Assembly (NCBI GenBank): GCA_947036575.1
Contig: CAMQSH010000042.1
Location: 1 to 12,843 of the forward strand
Direction: 5' to 3'
DNA: 12,843 nt
DNA from: an uncultured Brevinema sp.
GTDB taxonomy: Bacteria > Spirochaetota > Brevinematia > Brevinematales > Brevinemataceae
Shown here: in pieces, positions 6,826 through 12,843 of the stretch
Numbering within the stretch: the first letter of the stretch is position 1
How the letters are laid out: each line of letters begins with the position of its first letter
The notes under the pieces: model-generated
Seen by the model: only the letters and a program-made list of their open reading frames with translations
What the model was told of the DNA's origin: nothing
Database searches by the model: none
Program-made: the position numbers and the translations under genes

Positions 6826-7665
6826 TTATTCTCCTTTACTTGCTTCAGCTTTGTTTGCCTCAGCTTTTTTTGCTAGAGCAGCTGCTTTTAAAGCATCTAT
6901 TCTTTTTTTTGCTTTAACAATAGTAAATTGTTGTAAAATAGTCAAATATAATCCCATTACCAAAAATCCACCTGGGGGTAACTTCATCAATTGAAGAGGA
7001 TCTGGAACAATATGGGCAACATTAAAAATTGTTAAATATTGATCCTTTAACTCAGGATTAACAGGAGCTGGTGTACCAAAAACATTAACAACATTAACCA
7101 GAGGATTGGTTATATCTTGAATTACCGGGTGGGTAAAATTAAAAACAAAACCTATATCTTCTGCCATTTGGAGAGATAAAGTTCCATTACCTAATAATTC
7201 TCTAAGAATCGCAATAGACACTAGAGCAGCTGTATAGCCTAAACCCATCCCCAAACCATCAAGAGCTGATCTTAAAACAGTATTCTTACTAGCAAAAGAT
7301 TCTGCTCTTCCTAAAATAATACAGTTTACCACAATTAAGGGAAGGTAAACACCTAAGACTCCGTATAGAGTTGGTGCATAGCGTTGCATTAATATTTCGA
7401 CTATTGTCGTAAATCCAGCAATACTAATAATAAATACTGGTACACGTACCGCTGTAGGAATAAGATTACGGCTTATTGAGATAATAATATTAGAACAAAC
7501 TAAAACAGCTAATGCAGCTAATCCCATAGCTAAGGCACTTGATACATTGGCAGATACAGCTAATGAAGAACATAAACCAATTAATAATACAAAAACTGGA
7601 TTTTGATCTAAAAAGCCTTTTTCACATTCTGACCATGTAGAAGGGGTCGTATTTTTATTATTCAT
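6826..7665 (-). CDS. rnfE: Rnf complex subunit E (NqrD-like) with long loop insertion and charged tail
   Basis: Integral membrane partner of RnfA. It shows the paired cysteine motifs LIGLCSSLAV (Cys32) and VVNCIILGRAESFASK (Cys115), plus ILRELLGNGTLSL and a later PPGGFLVMGLYLTIL, all typical of RnfE/NqrD. At 279 residues it is longer than the usual 200-230. About 55 extra residues (165-228) sit between the GNGT loop and PPGGF, and an Ala/Lys/Glu-rich tail (252-279) ends the chain. The start codon overlaps the rnfG stop (TAATG), and AGGAG lies 8 nt upstream. The iron centre formed with RnfA is established for the family; the function of the insertion is unknown. Confidence 0.95.
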   Translation of the reverse strand: MNNKNTTPSTWSECEKGFLDQNPVFVLLIGLCSSLAVSANVSSALAMGLAALAVLVCSNIIISISRNLIPTAVRVPVFIISIAGFTTIVEILMQRYAPTLYGVLGVYLPLIVVNCIILGRAESFASKNTVLRSALDGLGMGLGYTAALVSIAILRELLGNGTLSLQMAEDIGFVFNFTHPVIQDITNPLVNVVNVFGTPAPVNPELKDQYLTIFNVAHIVPDPLQLMKLPPGGFLVMGLYLTILQQFTIVKAKKRIDALKAAALAKKAEANKAEASKGE

Positions 7666-8291
7666 TAGTTTTCTCCTACTTGATAAAGAGCCAAAGCTTT
7701 TTGAATATTATGAACAATTGTTGCAGAACTAAAAGTAGCTCCAGAAATCATGTCAATTCCTTTTGCACTCCACTCTGCTCTATCCATAGGAAGCTCATCT
7801 AGTGTTTTATTAAGAAATTGACGTTGAAAACCAAATTCAGCTACACGTTGTCCTAGCCCAGCAGTCTCAGTCGCAACATCTAATACACTTACAGCTAAAA
7901 CCTTTTGTCCATCTGTACCTACTAAAGCACGAACAGGACCACCGAAACCACCAGAAACAACAGAAAATACTGTCATCACAGGAGCTTCTGTTGTTTTGTC
8001 TATGATATAAAAACGAAGCATTTCATCTTTATCAAAATAGGGCATTAGTAAATCTCTTGTATCTTCATCTAAAGAAGATAGAGAATCTTTGGTAATATTT
8101 TTTTGTATTATTGTATATAAACTCGCATCATCACCCAACATTTTTTCAACATCTGCTAAGGGATTGGGTGCTTGATAAGTTATATTATAGACAAATAGCA
8201 TCGCAAAAGTCATTAAACCCGTAAATAATGTTAAATATAAAACATTATAAAGGTGAAATATAGGGGAACCAATAGGTGCATCTTTTAACAT
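7665..8291 (-). CDS. rnfG: Rnf complex subunit G (NqrC-like), FMN-binding
   Basis: A 208-residue subunit with one N-terminal membrane helix (about 13-37) and a periplasmic FMN-binding domain. The flavinylation motif is DMISGATFS, where Thr186 should receive FMN through a phosphoester bond made by ApbE. The TETAGLGQRV segment (141-150) is the usual conserved block before it. AAGGA lies upstream of the ATG at 8291, overlapping the end of rnfD; the gene overlaps rnfE by one base at its stop. The last 80 residues closely resemble the C-terminal domain of the preceding RnfD protein, which suggests a duplicated domain. Role: electron carrier on the outer face of the complex between RnfD and the membrane iron centre. 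Confidence 0.95.
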   Translation of the reverse strand: MLKDAPIGSPIFHLYNVLYLTLFTGLMTFAMLFVYNITYQAPNPLADVEKMLGDDASLYTIIQKNITKDSLSSLDEDTRDLLMPYFDKDEMLRFYIIDKTTEAPVMTVFSVVSGGFGGPVRALVGTDGQKVLAVSVLDVATETAGLGQRVAEFGFQRQFLNKTLDELPMDRAEWSAKGIDMISGATFSSATIVHNIQKALALYQVGEN

Positions 8292-8301
8292 TTTTATTTC
8301 C

Positions 8302-9999
8302 TTACTTATTATTTTTCTTATTGAGCATATCTTCTAAATCAAAGGCTTCATGAATGGTTTGTGCAATTGCATCAGCTGTTACCGTAGCACCAGAAAGTGT
8401 ATCCACTGCTGTCCATTCTAAAGAATTAAGAGGAATATCAGCTAGTTTTTTACCAGAGAATTGTTTTAAGAATTTTACTTCTGCTGCATTTTGTCCATAC
8501 CCTTCTGTTTGAGTAGATAAATCCATAGCTCCAAGTCCTAAAATTTCATCACCTGAAATAATAGTCATCATTGTAACAAGACCACCATCATAGCCTTCAG
8601 CGGAAGTATGATAAGCATTAGCGATGAGTTTTCCTAAAGGACCATGAATACCATAATACATTCTTCCACTAGGGTGTGGATGAGGGATAACCGTACCAAC
8701 ACTTTCTTTAGGAAGAATATTTCTCACTTGCACTTCATGTAATGGAGTACTAAAGAATTTTTTAAAGACAAACATACCCGTCAAAAATACTACTGTTATA
8801 ATAGCCAATGCTATTAAGATTTGTTTGATACGTTTAGCCTGTTTATTTGCTGGATCACACAATTGATCTATAAATGGAATTAATAAATTTGAGCTCAATA
8901 AAGCAAAGGATACTCCTTCAGGGAAGGAAAATACTAAACGAATAGAAGTAACAATACTTACAAATAATAAAGAATATAGAACTTTTGCTTGTATTGAACG
9001 AGGTGAAGTAACAGGATCAGTTTCCATATAAATACATCCAAATAGTGCTCCTCCTGCTAAAATCCATAAAAAAGGATCTCCTGCAAAAAAGCCTAAAGGT
9101 CCTATTCCTATAGGTCCAAGACGAGTAGCGGCAAAAATCCAACCAAAAACACCCATGAAAAAAATAATTAATACAGGTACAAGAGGACTTATAACTCTTG
9201 TGATTACTAAATAAATAAGTCCTAATAAAATAGCTAATTTAGAAGTTTCACCTAATGTTCCTGGCATATTTCCTATAAATAAAGTCCAATAATCAAAAAA
9301 TTCAGAGGGAACATTCATTCCTTCTGGCATTACTCCACTTTTATACCAATTTTTAATTGTTTCTAAATAGGTAGTTCCTGAAAGAACATCATAATTAGTA
9401 TTTAGATCTGTAGAAAATGAATACGGTGCATAAGCAGGTTGAGACGAAGCCACCTTATCATAAAAAGGTAATTGTTTTACATCTCTAACAAAAGTATAGA
9501 GCGTTGCTTCCCAATATGTTAGTCCAGCATGTTCCATTAAATTTGGAATTGTTGGACGAATTGCTGTTGCCCATAATCCTGGAAAACCAGCAACAGGTAG
9601 TAATCTACCAACTACAGCAGGGTTAACAGGATTAAATCCTACTCCACCAAAAATTATTTTACCTACAGAGATTCCAACAATACAAGTAAGTAAAAGGGGA
9701 TACAATCCCAAACCTGGTCTCATATTTGCAGAAATAACTAAGCCTGTTGCAATAGCAGTAAGATCTCCTAAAGTAGATTCTTTTTGCATAATTTTATTTA
9801 AAACAAATTCTGTTGCCATTGAAAAAATCACACAAGCCACAGCTGTTCTTACCATAGCTAAACCAAAAAAATAAACTCCTGCCCCTATTGGAAACATTAA
9901 TGCAATAATAAAATGTATCATTATTTTTCTGCTTAGCTTTTCCTTTTCTGCATAAGGAAATTCCTGTAATATCTTATCCGAATATGTAGCGGTCGCCAT
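8302..9999 (-). CDS. rnfD: RnfD/NqrB membrane subunit fused to a C-terminal FMN-binding domain
   Basis: A 565-residue protein. Residues about 25-395 form the RnfD/NqrB multi-helix domain with GGVGFNPVNPAVVGRLL and the PGTLGETSKLAILLGLIYL block. A further membrane helix (about 393-413) leads to a C-terminal domain of RnfG/FMN-bind type (about 425-560) with TQTEGYGQ and DTLSGATVTA, where Thr539 is a likely FMN attachment site. The RnfD part has SGTT (207-210) at the position of its usual SGAT flavinylation motif, an Ala-to-Thr change. Ordinary RnfD is about 300-350 residues, so the added domain is notable. I choose the ATG at 9999, which has AAGGGGG 4 nt upstream; the ATG at 10017 lacks one. 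It lies 27 bp behind apbE. Confidence 0.93.
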   Translation of the reverse strand: MATATYSDKILQEFPYAEKEKLSRKIMIHFIIALMFPIGAGVYFFGLAMVRTAVACVIFSMATEFVLNKIMQKESTLGDLTAIATGLVISANMRPGLGLYPLLLTCIVGISVGKIIFGGVGFNPVNPAVVGRLLPVAGFPGLWATAIRPTIPNLMEHAGLTYWEATLYTFVRDVKQLPFYDKVASSQPAYAPYSFSTDLNTNYDVLSGTTYLETIKNWYKSGVMPEGMNVPSEFFDYWTLFIGNMPGTLGETSKLAILLGLIYLVITRVISPLVPVLIIFFMGVFGWIFAATRLGPIGIGPLGFFAGDPFLWILAGGALFGCIYMETDPVTSPRSIQAKVLYSLLFVSIVTSIRLVFSFPEGVSFALLSSNLLIPFIDQLCDPANKQAKRIKQILIALAIITVVFLTGMFVFKKFFSTPLHEVQVRNILPKESVGTVIPHPHPSGRMYYGIHGPLGKLIANAYHTSAEGYDGGLVTMMTIISGDEILGLGAMDLSTQTEGYGQNAAEVKFLKQFSGKKLADIPLNSLEWTAVDTLSGATVTADAIAQTIHEAFDLEDMLNKKNNK

Positions 10000-10003
10000 A
10001 TAT

Positions 10004-10010
10004 CCCCCTT
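10004..10010 (-). promoter_or_regulatory. ribosome binding site that fixes the rnfD start
   Basis: AAGGGGG on the minus strand, ending 4 nt before the ATG at 9999. The alternative ATG six codons upstream (10017) has only A/T-rich sequence before it, so the protein most likely begins MATATYSDK. Confidence 0.75.
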
Positions 10011-10026
10011 GTTCCATTATTATTTT

Positions 10027-11061
10027 TTATTGTTTTCTTTTTAACCAAGCATCGTTAGCTTCTGTCAACAATGTGTCATTGTCACGCTCTATATAAAATA
10101 TAGAATATTGTTGATCTCTATCCAAATCTATTAACAACTCTTTTGATTTTTTAGTACCCATTGATAAAAATGTAGTCGCTAATAAATCTGTTTCTTCGGC
10201 TTTACCTTTTAGAACAACACTGACAGAAGCAAGATTATGAGTAACTGGTTTTCCTGTTTTAGGGTTAAAAATATGATGATATTTTTGTCCATCTACTTCA
10301 AAGAATTGTTCATAATCACCTGAAGTCGCAATAGCTTCTCCATCATACAAAGCAATGATCTCTGCTACCTCTTGACCATTAGGATTACGTATTCCTACTC
10401 TCCATGGTGTCCCATCAGGTTTTCCCCCATAGACTTTTACATTACCACCAGCATTTACAAAGCCAGCACTGATATTAGTAATATCTTTAAGCATCTCTAC
10501 TGCAACGTCTACCGCATAACCTTTGGCAATAGCACCTAGATCTAGCTTAACATCATTTTGTAATAAAATACCATTATTAGTAAAAATAATATTATTCATT
10601 CCAACATATTTTAGTGTATCTTTTATTTCTTGATCTGTTGGTATTCTTTTTTCTTTATCTTGTAAGTAAAATCCCCACAAACGAATAAGAGGATATACAG
10701 TAAGATCAAATGCCCCATCGCTTTGTTGATTTATTACTTTAGAACGAGTAATAAAATTAGATACAATTTGGAATGTCTCAGGATTTGTATCCTTCGCAAT
10801 AAATCCCTCTTTATTAAGAGTAGCAACAAACCCTTCTCCTGTAGCAGAAAGATCATATTCTAGATTGTCTAAAGTATCCCAAACATTATTGATTTTGGAG
10901 TTTAATAAAAATTTTGGTGTATTGGAATAAATTACAATATCAAAAGAAGTATACATTAATTTTTTTTGATATACATATCTTTTAGATTCTGTTGAGGAAC
11001 ACATATTTAAAAATAATAAGATAGTACACAATATCAAAGAGATCTTATATATTTTTTTCAT
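10027..11061 (-). CDS. apbE: ApbE-type FAD:protein FMN transferase, lipoprotein
   Basis: A 344-residue enzyme that transfers FMN from FAD to a Thr/Ser of target proteins such as RnfG and RnfD, acting outside the cytoplasmic membrane. It begins with a basic signal peptide and hydrophobic core ending at LNMC (Cys21), a loose lipobox with Met before the cysteine. Family motifs are all present: SDGAFDLTVYPLI (114-126), KLDLGAIAKGYAVD (172-185), NAGGNVKVYG (203-212), TSGDYEQFF (246-254), YHHIFNPKTGKPV (261-273) and the Mg2+-binding TDLLATTFLSMG (291-302, Asp292). It is the first gene of the rnf operon, directly before rnfD and rnfG, its obvious substrates. The ATG at 11061 has GAGGG upstream, and a good promoter precedes it. 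Confidence 0.96.
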   Translation of the reverse strand: MKKIYKISLILCTILLFLNMCSSTESKRYVYQKKLMYTSFDIVIYSNTPKFLLNSKINNVWDTLDNLEYDLSATGEGFVATLNKEGFIAKDTNPETFQIVSNFITRSKVINQQSDGAFDLTVYPLIRLWGFYLQDKEKRIPTDQEIKDTLKYVGMNNIIFTNNGILLQNDVKLDLGAIAKGYAVDVAVEMLKDITNISAGFVNAGGNVKVYGGKPDGTPWRVGIRNPNGQEVAEIIALYDGEAIATSGDYEQFFEVDGQKYHHIFNPKTGKPVTHNLASVSVVLKGKAEETDLLATTFLSMGTKKSKELLIDLDRDQQYSIFYIERDNDTLLTEANDAWLKRKQ

Positions 11062-11100
11062 GTATATCCCTCGCTAACTGATTTATAATGCTTGTATAAT

Positions 11101-11129
11101 AGTATAAATTATATTTATACAAATGTAAA
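11101..11129 (-). promoter_or_regulatory. promoter of the apbE-rnf operon with nested inverted repeats
   Basis: TTTACA (11124-11129) and TATACT (11101-11106) on the minus strand with a 17-bp spacer. A perfect inverted repeat GTATAAAT/ATTTATAC (11102-11109 and 11113-11120) fills the spacer and -10, and a wider pair TTGTATAA/TTATACAA (11092-11099 and 11115-11122) shares its right arm. These could be operator half-sites, though short palindromes are common in such AT-rich DNA. Confidence 0.72.
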
Positions 11130-11161
11130 GCTTTTATATAGAATCAATGTTTAACTATAAC

Positions 11162-11902
11162 TTATATATATAATAATAAATATTTCCAAAAGCTATTGTT
11201 ATCCGATTTTTTAATTTTTTTTAATTGATTATAAATTTCATCTTCTATTTTTCTATCTGTTTCTGTTAATTCTTTCTCTAAATATTTATCATAAGTGTCT
11301 GCTTCTACTTCAAAATGAAAGCTTGTCAGTATATAATATCCTTTACCATAGCTTCCAGATACAGCTGCTACTTTATTGTTAGAATAGGTAGCCAATATCT
11401 CTTCAGCTTTAGCTCCTAAAAACTCAGGGCCTCCATGGTAATAGCTACAAAATTTTTCGTCATTACTTTGAGGAAGAGTTACTTCTACAATAGATTTTGA
11501 AGTGCTTTTCTCATTATAATAAATACCATTAGTTAGTTCTATCAAACAACCCTTCGCTTGACCTGAAAAAAAAGATAACTCTCTTTCTCCTATGATAGAA
11601 TAACCCTCTCCTATAAATTCTATATCACTACACCCATAATAAGCACCAGCACAGATACCTAAATAAGTCCCACCTTGCTGAACGAATTCTTTTATTTTTG
11701 TATTGCCTTGTCCATTTAATTTTTTACAATAGGCAAGATCTGCCCCACCAGGGATAATAAGAGATTTATATTGAGATAAATCTTCATTAATAATAAAAGT
11801 ACTATCGACATATTTTATTTCTTTGTGAAATTTTTTTAGCGTAGTCCCTAAATTATAAACGCCTATCTCCCCTACTCCTTCATCATTATATATTAGAATC
11901 AC
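11162..11902 (-). CDS. stand-alone BPL_N (biotin-protein ligase N-terminal domain) amidotransferase-like protein
   Basis: A 246-residue protein matching the glutamine-amidotransferase-like domain found at the N-terminus of eukaryotic biotin-protein ligase (PF09825; the bacterial stand-alone group is COG4285, function unknown). Matching blocks are the start ILIYNDEGVG, IIPGGADLAY (49-58), YLGICAGAYYG (80-90, nucleophile-elbow Cys84), GERELSFFSG, YYHGGPEF (154-161), EEILATYS and the end SFHFEVE, where His196 and Glu198 may complete a Cys-His-Glu triad. No biotin ligase catalytic domain follows. I choose the GTG at 11902, preceded by AAAGGG at 7 nt; the in-frame TTG at 11920 has no such site. 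It is divergent from bioY with overlapping promoters, so a role in biotin metabolism or its control is a reasonable inference. Its substrate is unknown. Confidence 0.88.
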   Translation of the reverse strand: MILIYNDEGVGEIGVYNLGTTLKKFHKEIKYVDSTFIINEDLSQYKSLIIPGGADLAYCKKLNGQGNTKIKEFVQQGGTYLGICAGAYYGCSDIEFIGEGYSIIGERELSFFSGQAKGCLIELTNGIYYNEKSTSKSIVEVTLPQSNDEKFCSYYHGGPEFLGAKAEEILATYSNNKVAAVSGSYGKGYYILTSFHFEVEADTYDKYLEKELTETDRKIEDEIYNQLKKIKKSDNNSFWKYLLLYI

Positions 11903-11909
11903 AAAACCA

Positions 11910-11915
11910 CCCTTT
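11910..11915 (-). promoter_or_regulatory. ribosome binding site that fixes the BPL_N gene start
   Basis: AAAGGG on the minus strand, about 7 nt before a GTG codon at 11902. It lies inside the longer possible frame that begins at TTG 11920, so the shorter protein is favoured; it also matches where the family usually begins. Confidence 0.7.
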
Positions 11916-11936
11916 GTCAATTAAAAAATAATTAAG

Positions 11937-11965
11937 TTGACAATACTATTGAACTATATTATACT
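11937..11965 (+). promoter_or_regulatory. bioY promoter
   Basis: Near-perfect sigma70-type promoter: TTGACA (11937-11942), 17-bp spacer, TATACT (11960-11965). Expected start near 11972, leaving a 5' leader of about 60 nt without a recognisable riboswitch. Its -10 overlaps that of the opposing promoter by four bases. Confidence 0.85.
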
Positions 11966-11986
11966 AAATTTCTAATAAAGTATCAA
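11958..11986 (-). promoter_or_regulatory. BPL_N gene promoter, overlapping the bioY promoter
   Basis: On the minus strand TTGATA (11981-11986), 17-bp spacer, TATAAT (11958-11963). The expected start is near 11951, about 50 nt before the GTG. Both -35 boxes lie in an identical 8-bp context (TAAGTTGA at 11933-11940, its inverse TCAACTTA at 11983-11990), so the two promoters are mirror images around a shared -10. Confidence 0.8.
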
Positions 11987-12034
11987 CTTATAAAATCACA
12001 AAATAACAAAAATAAAATATTTTAGGAGTATTCT

Positions 12035-12604
12035 ATGTCAATACAAATCACTCAAACTAAAACTCAAGAGTTTTTCACTGCCCACAAATCAGCAATCACT
12101 TTTTTGACAAAAACTATTGTCGGATCAACAATCATGGCTATTTCAGCACAAATTACTATCCCTCTTCCTTTTGTTTCTATTACAGGTCAAACACTAGGAC
12201 TTATTGTTGTAAGTTTATCCATGGGATCTAGAGCAGCTGTTGCATCCATTATTTTATATCTTACTAAAGGGGCTTTAGGTTTACCAGTTTTTGCCTTAGG
12301 GACAAGTAGCATTGCTGTTCTTTTAGGACCATCAGGTGGATATCTTTGGGGATTCATTCCAGCTGCATTTGTTATGGGACTTTTTGCAGACAAAGGATGT
12401 TCAACTTCTTTTGTTAAATCTGCTATCGCTGGTACTCTCGGAACAATTATTACCTTTGCTTTTGGTTTAGCTCAATTATCTCTTTTTGTCCCAATGAATG
12501 AGCTCCTAGCTATTGGCTTATATCCATTTGTTCTTGGTGGCATCATCAAATGTGTTCTTGCTACCCTCACCATACCAACAGTTCATCGTTTTTTCCAAAA
12601 ATAG
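12035..12604 (+). CDS. bioY: BioY biotin transporter substrate-binding subunit
   Basis: A 189-residue integral membrane protein, the S component of an ECF-type biotin transporter. About six hydrophobic helices are visible. BioY signatures are GQTLGLIVVSLSMGSRAAVASI and LYLTKGALGLPVFA (50-87), IAVLLGPSGGYLWGF (93-107) and GGIIKCVLATLTIP (168-181) with Lys172 in the last helix. Many BioY proteins have PGD before that Lys spacing; here it reads VLGGIIK, so the acidic residue is absent. The ATG at 12035 has AGGAG 6 nt upstream. No bioM/bioN (EcfA/EcfT) genes are in the window; it may use a shared energising module encoded elsewhere or act alone. Transcribed alone and ended by a hairpin terminator at 12661. 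Confidence 0.94.
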   Translation: MSIQITQTKTQEFFTAHKSAITFLTKTIVGSTIMAISAQITIPLPFVSITGQTLGLIVVSLSMGSRAAVASIILYLTKGALGLPVFALGTSSIAVLLGPSGGYLWGFIPAAFVMGLFADKGCSTSFVKSAIAGTLGTIITFAFGLAQLSLFVPMNELLAIGLYPFVLGGIIKCVLATLTIPTVHRFFQK

Positions 12605-12660
12605 GAACTTCGTTCCATTTACTGTTTTCATAATATTTTTTATTAGACCATATAAAAAAC

Positions 12661-12698
12661 AAAAACTCTTATCAATAACACGATAAGAGTTTTTTTTG
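12661..12698 (+). terminator. terminator downstream of bioY
   Basis: AAAAACTCTTATC (12661-12673) pairs with GATAAGAGTTTTT (12682-12694) around an 8-nt loop, followed by T residues to 12698. It lies 57 bp after the bioY stop codon. Between them only a tiny GGAAC-TTC-GTTCC hairpin (12604-12616) is seen. Confidence 0.9.
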
Positions 12699-12708
12699 AT
12701 TATCAAGA

Positions 12709-12736
12709 TTGACTTTATAATATAATCATGTATAAT
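12709..12736 (+). promoter_or_regulatory. promoter of the right-edge lipoprotein gene
   Basis: TTGACT (12709-12714) and consensus TATAAT (12731-12736) with a 16-bp spacer, about 35 bp before the start codon at 12771 and just after the bioY terminator. Confidence 0.75.
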
Positions 12737-12770
12737 AATAATACAAAATAATTACTATAAGGAGTAATAT

Positions 12771-12843
12771 ATGAAAAAAATTATGATTTTGGGATTAATG
12801 CTTGCCATGTCAGCATGTTCTAATGAGCCAGACATAAATATGG
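12771..12843 (+). CDS. N-terminus of a lipoprotein, cut by the right window edge
   Basis: Only 24 codons are present. The protein begins MKKIMILGLMLAMSACSNEP: a short basic start, a hydrophobic core and a lipobox ending at Cys16, so it is very likely an exported lipoprotein. AAGGAG lies about 7 nt upstream of the ATG and a good promoter precedes it. Nothing of the mature domain is visible, so function cannot be assigned. Confidence 0.85.
   Translation, partial: MKKIMILGLMLAMSACSNEPDINM

Noticed and set aside
5940..6994. Three plus-strand frames (5940-6176, 6586-6810, 6812-6994)
   Set aside because: All are antisense to rnfB, the small Cys gene, rnfA and rnfE, with no promoter or ribosome binding site.
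11972..12034. Possible riboswitch in the bioY leader
   Set aside because: The leader is about 60 nt, almost all A/T, with no stable hairpin or recognisable aptamer.
12604..12616. GGAAC-TTC-GTTCC mini-hairpin after bioY
   Set aside because: Five base pairs without a T run; the real terminator is 45 bp further on.
12187..12706. Two minus-strand frames across bioY and its terminator
   Set aside because: Antisense to bioY signatures; the second runs through the terminator hairpin and has no family resemblance.

Overview
This is an AT-rich bacterial window (roughly one third G+C or less, judged by eye) with standard genetic code, strong AGGAG-type ribosome binding sites and short intergenic gaps. 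Almost everything reads on the minus strand; only bioY and a truncated lipoprotein gene at the right edge read on the plus strand. The gene content suggests a Gram-negative, probably anaerobic fermentative bacterium. A spirochaete is my best guess, from the long phosphofructokinase of the type known in Borrelia and Treponema, the Rnf/ApbE combination and the loose lipobox of ApbE. This placement is inference, not proof.

Layout from right to left along the minus strand. (1) 11162-11902 is a stand-alone BPL_N (biotin-protein-ligase N-domain, amidotransferase-like) gene, divergent from bioY (12035-12604); the two promoters overlap and share a -10 region. (2) 11061 to 5651 is one tight operon: apbE (FMN transferase lipoprotein), an rnfD gene whose product carries an extra C-terminal FMN-binding domain, rnfG, rnfE, rnfA, a 66-residue Cys-rich one-TM protein resembling the Na+-NQR maturation factor NqrM, and a very short rnfB. 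It starts at a good sigma70-type promoter and ends at a clear hairpin terminator (5618-5645). (3) An orphan-looking beta-class adenine DNA methyltransferase. (4) trxA with its own promoter. (5) fabI, with an extended -10 promoter overlapped by a 32-bp palindrome, and a strong terminator after it. (6) An exbB/tolQ-like gene, a membrane-anchored SurA/PpiD-like protein and a phosphofructokinase (cut by the left edge), apparently one operon from a near-consensus promoter.

The most interesting unit is the Rnf/Nqr-type operon. It encodes the membrane core (RnfA, D, E, G) plus its own flavin-attaching enzyme and a putative iron/Fe-S maturation peptide. It has no RnfC, and its RnfB stops right after the first 4Fe-4S motif with no ferredoxin-like domains. 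RnfD carries a second RnfG-like FMN domain at its C-terminus, so there are two clear and one altered flavinylation motifs. The electron-input side must therefore be encoded elsewhere or be different. The second point of interest is the BPL_N/bioY pair, which ties an uncharacterised amidotransferase-like family to biotin uptake.

No rRNA, tRNA, CRISPR array, insertion sequence or prophage gene was seen. No gene-free stretch exceeds about 180 bp.
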